Translations under genes and position numbers: made by a program
Notes under the pieces: model-generated
The model's database searches: none
What the model was told of the DNA's origin: nothing
What the model saw: the letters and a program-made list of their open reading frames with translations, nothing else
Assembly (NCBI GenBank): GCA_036504215.1
Contig: DASXVO010000029.1
Span: 1 to 64,000 of the forward strand
Direction of reading: 5' to 3'
DNA length: 64,000 nt
Source of the DNA: Vicinamibacterales bacterium
GTDB taxonomy: Bacteria > Acidobacteriota > Vicinamibacteria > Vicinamibacterales > Fen-181
Shown: in pieces, positions 16,421-24,497 of the stretch
Numbering within the stretch: the stretch's first letter is position 1
Layout of the letters: every line of letters starts with the position of its first letter

Positions 16421-17316
16421 CGGTGCTCTCCCACGAGTTCCCGATACAGGAGGTCGAGCCGTCCCTCCTCGGTCGTAATCGCGCGGATCTCACCGCCGGC
16501 AGCCCGAATCCGGTCGAGGATCTCGGGACGACCAGACGCCGGCCCGTGGACCACGATCTCGTCGGACGACCAGGCCGCATCAGGCCCCAGGGCGGCCAGG
16601 AACACGGCCGGCTCTGGTCCACCGGGGGCGAGGCGTACGCGCATCACACCCCGGTCGCCAAGGCGCTCGTGCAACTCCGCGCGGGTCAGCGTGGCAACCA
16701 ACTGCCCTTCCACCAGCACGGCGAACCGATCGGCCAGGCGCTCGACGTCGCCCAGTTGGTGCGACGTGAACAGCACGGTCCCGTGGTCCTGCTTCCGGCG
16801 TTCCATCAGCGTGTAGAACGCGGACAGGCCCTCCGGGTCGAGCGCAGCTGTCGGCTCGTCAAGCAACATCACGGGCGCCTCGGCCAGCATGGCGACGGCC
16901 AGGCCGAGGCGTTGGACCATGCCGCCCGAATACGTGCCGACCGCCCGCCCGCTCGCGCCGTTGAGCGCCGCGAACCGCAGCACATCGCCGGTGCGACCGG
17001 GGCCGGCACCGCGCAGCTCGCGATAGAACTCGACGACCTCATAGCCGGTCAACGCTTCGGGGAACGAGACCTTCTGCGGCAGGTATGAGATGTCACGTCG
17101 TGCGTGGGGCTCTGACGCCGGACGGCCCGGCTCGCCCAGGAGCACCTGGCCGCGGCTCGGGCGGATCAGCCCGGCGGCAGCCTTGAGCGACGTGGTCTTC
17201 CCAGATCCGTTCGGCCCGAGCAGCGCAACGGCCTCGCCGCGGCGGACATCGAGCGACAGGTCGATCACGGCGCGATGCGCCCCGAAGGACTTCGTGAAGC
17301 TCCGGAACGCAATCAT
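16417..17316 (-). CDS. nosF: NosF, ABC transporter ATPase for NosZ maturation
   Basis: 299 residues, a single ABC nucleotide-binding domain: Walker A GPNGSGKTT, Q-loop in SYLPQKVSFPEALTG, signature YSGGMVQRLGLA, Walker B MLLDEPTAALD, and switch His in FTSHQL. It energises the NosY permease. The YLPQ.. QKV..PEALTG wording after the Q-loop is typical of NosF rather than of general ABC-2 exporters. The ATG at 17316 overlaps the nosD stop by four bases. Confidence 0.95.
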   Translation of the reverse strand: MIAFRSFTKSFGAHRAVIDLSLDVRRGEAVALLGPNGSGKTTSLKAAAGLIRPSRGQVLLGEPGRPASEPHARRDISYLPQKVSFPEALTGYEVVEFYRELRGAGPGRTGDVLRFAALNGASGRAVGTYSGGMVQRLGLAVAMLAEAPVMLLDEPTAALDPEGLSAFYTLMERRKQDHGTVLFTSHQLGDVERLADRFAVLVEGQLVATLTRAELHERLGDRGVMRVRLAPGGPEPAVFLAALGPDAAWSSDEIVVHGPASGRPEILDRIRAAGGEIRAITTEEGRLDLLYRELVGEHR

Positions 17317-18743
17317 GGCCGGGCGCCTTTCCTCCGCGCCACCCGCGCCCCCTTCGTGAGGACGACGCCACCCGCACCGGCCACGGCGACCGCGATCGCG
17401 ATTCCGCGCACATCGCCCGCGGACCGGTCCTGGCGCGCGGGGGGCACCGCCGGGAGCGACGGGGGGCGCACGAGCGGCGACCGGTCCTCGGGCGACACGG
17501 CCTCGAGCACCGGAAACGCGCGTTCAGCCAGCCCGAGCGCGGTCGCCGCAAAGCTCTGGGCGATGAGGTCTGCCGCAATCAGATTGCCCCGCAGGTGATC
17601 GAAGACGCTCGACAACCGAAATGGCCTGTCGCTACGGCCGTCGCCGTCGAGGTCCGGCTCGTCGTTGTCGGACCAGTAGTTGCCGTCGAATGTCGTGTCC
17701 GTCCGCTTTCCCACCAGCGACAGCGGTGTCATGTTGCCGACGAACGAGTTCCCCTCGAACCGCACGTCCGCGCACGATGCGAACAGCACGATCGCGATGT
17801 CGGATTGGGCGACGATGTTGCGGCGAAACACGTCGCGGCGCGAACCTTCGAGAAAGATCCCCCGGGCGTTGTCCGCGATCAGGTTGTCCTCCGCGATGAC
17901 ATCGTCGCACCCCTGGAAGAGCAGGCCAACCGACGCAAACCCGCGGTTGTGGAGGAAGCGATTGCGGCGGAAGACGATCCGCCGCGAGTACATGATCGCG
18001 GTGCCGGCGGCACCGTTCTCGAACACGTTGTCCTCGAACAGGTTGTCATCGGAGAACATGTAGTGGAGGCCGTAGCGGACGTCCCGAACCTGGTTCCCGC
18101 CGATATGGCCTTTCGAGGACGACTGCAGGTAGATCCCGTCGCGCGCCTCGACGATCACGTTCTGCTCGAGGCGAAACCCTTCCGTGTTCCACGCATGGAT
18201 TCCGGATCCCTTCTCGCCGGGATCCCTGCCCGGGATGCCGTTGATGCGGCAGCGGACGACCCGGGTGCCGTGCGCCTCGCGAAGATAGACTCCGAAGAGC
18301 GAGCGGCGCACGTAGCAATCTCGAATGGTAGCCCGCCGTCCGGCGACGTGGATCCCGGACGAGTCGCGGCCGAGGTCGCCCCCGTTCCGGCCATCCACGT
18401 CGAACCCGTCGATCACCACATCGTCGGCCCTCACGCGGATGACGCTGCCGACGCCGGACCCCACGAGCAGCGGGCGTCCGTGCCCAATGAGGGTGATCGG
18501 CCGATCGATCTCCAGATCGCCGGTGTAGGTTCCCGCGGCGACCTCCACCGTGGCGCCGGAGGCTGCGTCGTCGATCCGTCGCTGGAGTGGCGACACCTGT
18601 CCGGAGGCCGGGCGGGGCTCGAGCGTGCCCGGCGACGTGCCATGGTCCGCGATGCCCTGCGGTCCCACGGCCGAGACGGCCGCGAGAGCCAGCGCGAGGA
18701 TCACGCGCTCCCCATCCGCCGCGCGCGCCCAGCGCTTCGCCAC
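17313..18743 (-). CDS. nosD: NosD, periplasmic copper/sulfur-handling beta-helix protein
   Basis: Up to 476 residues. The GTG at 18743 gives a good signal peptide with basic n-region; a second GTG at 18704 overlaps the nosB stop as GTGA and is a real alternative. The body is a right-handed parallel beta-helix (CASH/NosD repeats: GIHVAGRRATIRDCYV, GIYLQSSSKGHIGGNQV, GLHYMFSDDNLFEDN, GIFLEGSRRDVFRRN), with FDGNYWSDND near its end. There is a hydrophobic C-terminal segment (about 440-462), so it may be membrane-anchored, which is seen in some NosD. It works with NosFY in CuZ assembly. Confidence 0.94.
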   Translation of the reverse strand: MAKRWARAADGERVILALALAAVSAVGPQGIADHGTSPGTLEPRPASGQVSPLQRRIDDAASGATVEVAAGTYTGDLEIDRPITLIGHGRPLLVGSGVGSVIRVRADDVVIDGFDVDGRNGGDLGRDSSGIHVAGRRATIRDCYVRRSLFGVYLREAHGTRVVRCRINGIPGRDPGEKGSGIHAWNTEGFRLEQNVIVEARDGIYLQSSSKGHIGGNQVRDVRYGLHYMFSDDNLFEDNVFENGAAGTAIMYSRRIVFRRNRFLHNRGFASVGLLFQGCDDVIAEDNLIADNARGIFLEGSRRDVFRRNIVAQSDIAIVLFASCADVRFEGNSFVGNMTPLSLVGKRTDTTFDGNYWSDNDEPDLDGDGRSDRPFRLSSVFDHLRGNLIAADLIAQSFAATALGLAERAFPVLEAVSPEDRSPLVRPPSLPAVPPARQDRSAGDVRGIAIAVAVAGAGGVVLTKGARVARRKGARP

Positions 18744-19345
18744 GCGAGGAACAACGCCAGCAGCAGGGCCGGGACCACCAGGCCCAGCGCGTACGACGCG
18801 GCCGCCGGGTACGAATACACCTCGAAATTCGCCAGCTGCTTGTAGCCGAACATCGGCGGCATGAACGCCGGGACCTTGACCGCCGCAGTCGGCGCCAGCG
18901 AGTGACCGTAGCTGTACATTTTGAATGCGAACGACCAGATGGCAAACCCGGCGAAGTAGAGATACAAGACGATCACGTCAACCAGCTGCGACATCGTGCC
19001 GTGAACCGCCGCACGCAGGAACAACAGACCGAGCGCGCCGACCACGAACGGCAGCCACTTGAACTCGGTGAAGTCGTCGGTGACCAGGTCCTTCATCCCG
19101 ATGTAGTGGTTGAGGACGTTGATCTCCTTCACGTCCTGGCCGCGGTTTCCCCCGTCCAGCTTGTAGCTGTAGATGTCCATTCGCAGGCCATCCGGGTACT
19201 GCGGGGCGAACATCGTCAGGTTCCACAGCGGAAAGATGTAGACCGCAACCAGCAGCACGGCTGCAAGGACGAGCAGCACGCGCGACCGCAGGTCCAGCGG
19301 CACGGCCATGAACCCATTCGCCCGTTCGATGAGCCTTTGCATCAT
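18701..19345 (-). CDS. nosB: NosB-type integral membrane protein of clade II nos clusters
   Basis: 214 residues from the ATG at 19345, which has GGAG just upstream; longer starts exist but enter the nosZ end region without a ribosome site. Five hydrophobic segments are seen (about 20-40, 92-110, 115-145, 185-207). A conserved periplasmic loop between helices 1 and 2 reads NLTMFAPQYPDGLRMDIYSY. A membrane protein of this size directly after nosZ is the hallmark of clade II (atypical) nos operons and is named NosB. Its biochemical role is unproven. It overlaps the nosD frame by about 43 bases. Confidence 0.82.
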   Translation of the reverse strand: MMQRLIERANGFMAVPLDLRSRVLLVLAAVLLVAVYIFPLWNLTMFAPQYPDGLRMDIYSYKLDGGNRGQDVKEINVLNHYIGMKDLVTDDFTEFKWLPFVVGALGLLFLRAAVHGTMSQLVDVIVLYLYFAGFAIWSFAFKMYSYGHSLAPTAAVKVPAFMPPMFGYKQLANFEVYSYPAAASYALGLVVPALLLALFLAWRSAGRARRMGSA

Positions 19346-19408
19346 CCGTCTCCACCACGACGACAGGGGCGCGGCGCGCCGCGCCCCCATCGCCGCGCGG
19401 CAGCGGGA

Positions 19409-21271
19409 TTACTTCTTCTTGACGATCAGGTAGCCCTGCATCTCCTGGTGGAGCGCCGAGCAGAAGTTCGTGCAGTAGTACGGGAACACGCCGGCCTTGT
19501 CGACCTTGAACGTCACGGTCTTGGTCTCGCCCGGGTCGACGACCACGTTGATGTTGTAGTCGAGCAACCCGAGGCCGTGCAGTTCGTCGGTCGTCTGCTC
19601 GATGTTGGTGAGCGCGATCGTGACGATGTCGCCCTCGTTCACCTCGATCGCGGACGGCGTGATGGTCGACCGCACGAGCACGGTCTTGACGATGACCTTG
19701 TTGCCCTGACGGGTCACCCCCGCGTCCTTCACATCCCAGACCGCGAGCGGATGCTTGTTCTCTTCCTTCGGGTAGACCTCGATCGGGTGCAACTTGTCGG
19801 CCTTCACCATCTGCGCGTAGTGCGGCTCGGGCTCGGTGAACGCATCGTAGAGAAGCTTCATCTTCTCCTCGGAGATGTCCACGAGCTGTGACGATTCCGG
19901 CTGCGACGGCCCGACCGAGAGGTGCCGCCCGTGCGAGAGCTTGTTGAGACCGACCAGGTACTTGCCGTCGGGCGAGACCGTGTCGCCCTCGGCGGCGGTC
20001 AGATGGCCGATCGAGTAGGACATCGGTATCTTGTCCACGACCTCCCAGGTCCCGAGCTTCCACTTTGCGATGGCGCTGTCGACAAACAGAGACGTGTAGG
20101 CCCAGCCGTCCGGCGCGAACTGCGTGTGGAGTGGCCCGAGACCGACCGTGACCTCCGCTTCCTTGATCGACTCGTACTTCAGTACAGGGATCCCGTCCTC
20201 ATCGCCGGTGAAGTCCTTGTTGCGAATCGCCGTCTGGATCTTCTCGAAATTGAACACGGTCGTGACACCCTGGAGCTTGCCCGAGCCCACGATCCACTTT
20301 CCGTCGGGCGCGACGTCCACCCCGTGCGGCGACTTTCCGCACGGCATCAGGTAGACGATGCCCGGCACCTTCTTCGGATCGAGGACCTTCACCCCGCCGA
20401 TCAGCTCGCCCTTGCCCTCGGCAATCGCCTTCTCGGCGGCCTTCCAGTCCACCGCCGCGATGTAGTCGCGATCGCGCTGCGACGCGGTGACCTCGAGCTT
20501 GCCCGTCGCCCGCTCGGCGTTGTAGCAGGTCCAGAACATCCACCCGTCCGACATCTTCTTGCCCGCGTCGCCGAGGTCGTAGTCGAACGGCGGCATCAAG
20601 ATTTCCCAGCCCATCGAGATCTGGCCCGTCTTCGGATCGATCTTCATCGCCGCCACGACGCCCTTGTACTCGGTGGCGTACTTGTCGATACCGACCACGG
20701 TGCCCTTCGGGATCGGGATCGAGAAGCGCGACGCCATCATCGAGTAATCCGTGTTGGGCGTCACGAACGCCGACCCATGGTTCCCCGACACGTTCGGCAC
20801 CGGGCCGAAGATCTGCTTGGTCTTGAAGTCCCGCAGATCGATGCGCGCCACGCGGCCGTTCATGTCGTTGACGAACAGCCAGCGACCGTCGTAGTCGCCG
20901 GCGGTCTCCGAGAGAGCCGGGTGGTGCACGTCACCCCAAGTCAGCCCGCCCAACATGGCCTTCGACTCGTCGTCGAACCCGTAGCCGGTCCCCGGGTAGG
21001 GCGTGAACACAGGGATCGTCGACAGGTGGCGCATGGACGGCACTCCGTACACGTAGACCTGCCCCGAATGGCCGCCGGAAGAGAACATGTAGTACTCATC
21101 AAGATCGCCGGGCGCCACGTAGGTCTTCTGCGCCGCCACCGCCATGTCAGATGCACCCGCCGCGGCCTTCTTTGCCTTTGGCGCGGTCGGCGCGCATTTG
21201 CCGGCCATGACGCCAAGCGCCAGGACGGCAACGAGCGTAAACAGGGTTCTCACGCGAGCCGTCAGCTTCAT
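19409..21271 (-). CDS. nosZ: Nitrous oxide reductase, clade II (Sec-exported)
   Basis: 620 residues. It reduces N2O to N2 in the periplasm. The leader (MKLTARVRTLFTLVAVLALGVMAG) has no twin-arginine motif, so export is Sec-dependent, as in clade II enzymes. Residues about 50-500 form the seven-blade propeller that holds CuZ, with ligand-type histidines in GDVHHPALS (H116, H117), SGNHGSAF, CGKSPHGVDV, GLGPLHTQF and YSIGHLT. The C-terminal cupredoxin holds CuA: C600-x3-C604-x3-H608-x2-M611 in YCTNFCSALHQEM. All key residues are present, so it should be active. It is followed by nosB and preceded by the cytochrome genes of the same operon. Confidence 0.97.
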   Translation of the reverse strand: MKLTARVRTLFTLVAVLALGVMAGKCAPTAPKAKKAAAGASDMAVAAQKTYVAPGDLDEYYMFSSGGHSGQVYVYGVPSMRHLSTIPVFTPYPGTGYGFDDESKAMLGGLTWGDVHHPALSETAGDYDGRWLFVNDMNGRVARIDLRDFKTKQIFGPVPNVSGNHGSAFVTPNTDYSMMASRFSIPIPKGTVVGIDKYATEYKGVVAAMKIDPKTGQISMGWEILMPPFDYDLGDAGKKMSDGWMFWTCYNAERATGKLEVTASQRDRDYIAAVDWKAAEKAIAEGKGELIGGVKVLDPKKVPGIVYLMPCGKSPHGVDVAPDGKWIVGSGKLQGVTTVFNFEKIQTAIRNKDFTGDEDGIPVLKYESIKEAEVTVGLGPLHTQFAPDGWAYTSLFVDSAIAKWKLGTWEVVDKIPMSYSIGHLTAAEGDTVSPDGKYLVGLNKLSHGRHLSVGPSQPESSQLVDISEEKMKLLYDAFTEPEPHYAQMVKADKLHPIEVYPKEENKHPLAVWDVKDAGVTRQGNKVIVKTVLVRSTITPSAIEVNEGDIVTIALTNIEQTTDELHGLGLLDYNINVVVDPGETKTVTFKVDKAGVFPYYCTNFCSALHQEMQGYLIVKKK

Positions 21272-21394
21272 GCAGCCTCCTCCCAGGGGGCCGACGCGGG
21301 GCGCGGCCCCGAACTCACACGACGTTCGGTCTCGTGGTTCGATTCACCAGGGCAGCCAGGTCATGCGTTCGCACGCCTGGCCATCTGTGCTCAC

Positions 21395-22630
21395 TCAACG
21401 GCCTGCGGGCGGCTTCGGCGCCCTCTCGGTCTCGGCCTTCTGCCGCTGGTATTCGGCAAACGCCTCCCGCAGCTTCTGGATTGCCACCTGCTTCTCGGCC
21501 GGCGACAGGATGATCTGTCTCGAGAGAACGACTGACATCGTCCCGGTGGGGTTCATGAAGAAGTCATCCACCGTGCGACCGAACCGGCGCTGCGTGTCCT
21601 CGACGGCGACGGACAGGTCGGGGCCGATCTGCGCCGGGCTCTTCACCCCGAGCGAGGAGATGTTGTGGCACACGAAGCATCCGGTCTTCACGAACCACGC
21701 GCCGGGACCGGTCTTCATCCGCTCCTCCTCGACCTTCTCGTCGGGGGTCTGCGGGTCGGTGCGCGGGACGCCGGCGACGAATTCGGCCGGCACCGGAGTC
21801 TTCCGCCACGACTGGACCAGGATGGCGAGCGACTGCGCGTCCTTGGTCCCGAAGTTGAAGTTCGGCATCACCGTGTCGGCCACCAGCGCCTTCGGGTCCT
21901 TCAGGTGGGCGACATGCCACGCGAACGCCGTCTTCTGACCGGACAGCCGGCTGTAGTCGTACTGTTCAGGCGCCTTGTCGCCAACGAACGTGAGATCCGG
22001 CCCGATCGTGCCGCCCCGCCCGTTGATCGTGTGGCATGCCCGGCACCCCTTCTCCCTGACCAACCGCTTGCCGAGGTTGATCGCGTCGGCCCCCTTGGTC
22101 TCACGGTCGTACCGATGACAGACGTTGCAGTTCATCTGCATCAGCGCGTGCTTGTTGTCCGCGATCGAATAGGCCTCGCCAAGGTCCTTTCCGAGCATCG
22201 GCTCCTCCCAGAACGCCACAGGACCGTGCGCCGGCTCGACGTCGACCGCCCACCCCTGTCCGCCGTGGCACGACGTGCACCCGAAGCGCTCGGGCGGGTG
22301 CGCTCGCAACAGGTCCGCGGGATGTGTGCGGTGGGGTTCGTCCGCCGTCTCGAAGCCCTTCCACGCTGTGGCCTGGTGGCAGGTGACGCATCGATCGGCG
22401 TGTCCCAGCGCCGGCACCCAGATCTGCTGGAGACCCGACGGCACCACGCGCGCCTTCTCCTGGCCGAACTTGTCGGCGACCATCTGGTGGAATTCGCGCT
22501 GGTAATAGCGCCACTCGTGCTCGCGGTCGTTCCGGGTGAACAGCACCGTTGACACCACCAGCAGCAGGCCGACGACGGCCAGCACGGGCCGATCCCGGCG
22601 CGGGTAGGGCGAGTTGGTTCGCTGTTCCAT
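21395..22630 (-). CDS. Five-haem cytochrome c of the nos operon
   Basis: 411 residues with an uncleaved N-terminal membrane anchor (about 15-36) and five CxxCH haem sites: CVTCH, CTSCH, CNVCH, CRACH and CFVCH. Spacing shows two c-type units near the N terminus and single-haem domains at the C-terminal half, the last two with GPDLTFVG and GPDLSVAV loops typical of class I cytochromes, and MPNFNF and NPTGTMS as possible distal Met ligands. It lies between cytochrome b and nosZ with one base after the cytochrome b stop, so it most likely carries electrons from the b/Rieske complex to NosZ CuA. No exact family name recognised. Confidence 0.88.
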   Translation of the reverse strand: MEQRTNSPYPRRDRPVLAVVGLLLVVSTVLFTRNDREHEWRYYQREFHQMVADKFGQEKARVVPSGLQQIWVPALGHADRCVTCHQATAWKGFETADEPHRTHPADLLRAHPPERFGCTSCHGGQGWAVDVEPAHGPVAFWEEPMLGKDLGEAYSIADNKHALMQMNCNVCHRYDRETKGADAINLGKRLVREKGCRACHTINGRGGTIGPDLTFVGDKAPEQYDYSRLSGQKTAFAWHVAHLKDPKALVADTVMPNFNFGTKDAQSLAILVQSWRKTPVPAEFVAGVPRTDPQTPDEKVEEERMKTGPGAWFVKTGCFVCHNISSLGVKSPAQIGPDLSVAVEDTQRRFGRTVDDFFMNPTGTMSVVLSRQIILSPAEKQVAIQKLREAFAEYQRQKAETERAPKPPAGR

Positions 22631-22631
22631 G

Positions 22632-23978
22632 TCAGAGCCTCGTCGGGATCTCGGGCCACGTCTCCCACGGCCAGTACAGGTGCCAGTACGGGCCGCGCAT
22701 GAACGTCCCGACCAGTGTGAGGATGAGAACGACCGCGACGACACCCAGGAACACGAGGTTCTGCGCCCGTCGCGTCCGCGGGAACCACGAGCCGGCCGCG
22801 GCGCCGGGGCTCCGGTCGATCCACGGCCAGGCCGTGAGCAGCCCGACCAGCACGCCCGGCAACAGGACGCCGCCAAGGAACGCACCGTTGATCGTGAACG
22901 TCCCCAACCGGATCGTCGTGTCCGTCACGATCTCCTGCAGCCAGAGGAAGTACCACGGCGCCTTGGCCGGATTCGGGGTGACGAGCGCATTGGCCGCTTC
23001 CTCGAGCGGCGACCGCATCAGCGCCGCCATGATGCTGAGCACGGCGAACGTGCCGAGCACGACGATCGCCGTGCGTCGAGTGAGGTCGGGCACCGCGTTC
23101 ACGGTCGCATCGGCGGCCTCGAGCGTCGTCGTGCGGACGGCCGGCGAGGTCCCGCGGGCCACGCCGAGGAGCGCGTAGGTCTTCGTTGTCGAAGCCGGGC
23201 TCGCCACCGGCGCGGGCAGGACCGACGCCCGGTCCGCTCGTGCCAGCCCGCCGTCCTTGCGCACCCGCCACATGTGATACGCGAAGAGCGCGCCGAGCGC
23301 CGCCGGCAGGACGATGACGTGCAGCGCGTAGAACCGGATGAGCGTCGGCTGGTCGATTCCACGCCCTCCGATCAGCAACTCGCGTATCGAGGGCCCGATC
23401 CACGGGATCGACGACGCGATGTTCGTGCCCACGGTCACCGCCCAGAACGCCAACTGGTCCCACGGCAGGAGGTAGCCGGTAAACGACAGGAACAGCGTGA
23501 GCAGGAGCATGACCACCCCGATCACCCAGTTCCATTCCCGGTGCTGGCCCTGCCCGACGCCGTTCTTGTACGCCCCGGTCAGAAACACCCTGACGAGGTG
23601 CAGGAACACCGCCGCGACCATCAGGTGCGCCGCGAACCGGTGAACCGCGCGGATCCACGATCCGAACGTGATCGCGTACTCGATGTCCTTCACCGACCCG
23701 TAGGCGCGCTCGACCGACGGCACATACAGGAACAGCAGCGGTCCGCCCGAGAGCACCAGCAGCAGCAACAGCGCCGCCGACACGGTGCCCAGCCAGAATG
23801 AGTAGGACCAGTCGAGCGATGACCTCTCGACCTTGGCCGGGAACCAGTGCAGCAGGAAATTCGAGACGATGGCGTCGCCGGACTGGCGGTCCGATCGGGG
23901 CCGCAGGCTCCAGAGACGTCGTGCGTGCACGCCGGGCGCTTCGGCCCGGGCGCGCGGCGTCGTGGCTGGCAGGCTCAT
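22632..23978 (-). CDS. Cytochrome b (bc/b6f type) of the nos operon
   Basis: 448 residues from the ATG at 23978, six bases after GGAGGA; an in-frame GTG at 23984 is too close to that site. About nine hydrophobic segments are seen. The first four carry the haem-b histidine pairs (AVHRFAAHLM and FYALHVIVLPAALGALFAYHMW), as in cytochrome b/b6; LSFTGYLLPWDQLAFW is the conserved Qo-side loop. The C-terminal half (from PDLTRRTA, with NPAKAPWYFLWLQE) corresponds to subunit IV, so this is a one-piece cytochrome b. With the Rieske gene it should form a quinol-oxidising complex dedicated to N2O reduction. Confidence 0.92.
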   Translation of the reverse strand: MSLPATTPRARAEAPGVHARRLWSLRPRSDRQSGDAIVSNFLLHWFPAKVERSSLDWSYSFWLGTVSAALLLLLVLSGGPLLFLYVPSVERAYGSVKDIEYAITFGSWIRAVHRFAAHLMVAAVFLHLVRVFLTGAYKNGVGQGQHREWNWVIGVVMLLLTLFLSFTGYLLPWDQLAFWAVTVGTNIASSIPWIGPSIRELLIGGRGIDQPTLIRFYALHVIVLPAALGALFAYHMWRVRKDGGLARADRASVLPAPVASPASTTKTYALLGVARGTSPAVRTTTLEAADATVNAVPDLTRRTAIVVLGTFAVLSIMAALMRSPLEEAANALVTPNPAKAPWYFLWLQEIVTDTTIRLGTFTINGAFLGGVLLPGVLVGLLTAWPWIDRSPGAAAGSWFPRTRRAQNLVFLGVVAVVLILTLVGTFMRGPYWHLYWPWETWPEIPTRL

Positions 23979-23990
23979 GCGCACTCCTCC

Positions 23991-24497
23991 CTACGCGGTC
24001 GTGAGCCGGAAGTCGTGGCCCACTTCGTTGGCCAGGTCCACGACGAGTTGACCGTCATCCGACGCGAGCGACAGGTGGTACCACGCGAGTGGCCGCGGCG
24101 CGGGCCCTGACACGTTCCCCCCATCGCCGGTGTACTTCGACCCGTGGCACGGACACAGGAAACGGTGCGTGAGGCGGAGCGCCTTGCCGTCAACCGTGCG
24201 GGCCTCCGGATTCGAGAGCGCCTCGGCGCGGACCGTGCAGCCCAGGTGGGTGCACACCGCCGAAATCGCGTGGAACACCGTGCCCTCGCGGAAGATGAAC
24301 AGCCGCTGGTCAGGAAGGAACTTGAGCCCGTCGGGGAACTCGGCGGGCAGGCCCACCTTCACCGTCGTGGGCGCGTCATAGGACACGTTGGGCACCAGCG
24401 AGCGGAGCGAGGCGGCGCCTTGGTAGCCGAGGGCCGCGATGCCCGCGCCGGTGCCGAGGGTCAGGAGAAAGTCACGCCTGTTCTGCGGTTCGCCCAT
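23991..24497 (-). CDS. Rieske [2Fe-2S] protein of the nos operon
   Basis: 168 residues. The ATG at 24497 lies 26 bases inside the end of the upstream flavoprotein gene, so the two are coupled. A twin-arginine motif (NRRDFLLTLG) precedes the hydrophobic anchor. The cluster motifs are CTHLGC and CPCHGS, followed by the Pro-loop region GPAPRPLAWYHL. The mature domain sits on the periplasmic side and accepts electrons from quinol via the adjacent cytochrome b. It is smaller than a mitochondrial-type Rieske protein and resembles the b6f-like bacterial group. Confidence 0.93.
   Translation of the reverse strand: MGEPQNRRDFLLTLGTGAGIAALGYQGAASLRSLVPNVSYDAPTTVKVGLPAEFPDGLKFLPDQRLFIFREGTVFHAISAVCTHLGCTVRAEALSNPEARTVDGKALRLTHRFLCPCHGSKYTGDGGNVSGPAPRPLAWYHLSLASDDGQLVVDLANEVGHDFRLTTA

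Noticed and set aside
19922-21535. A 537-codon frame antisense to nosZ
   Set aside because: Same reason: codon-bias shadow of nosZ with no ribosome site or recognisable motif.
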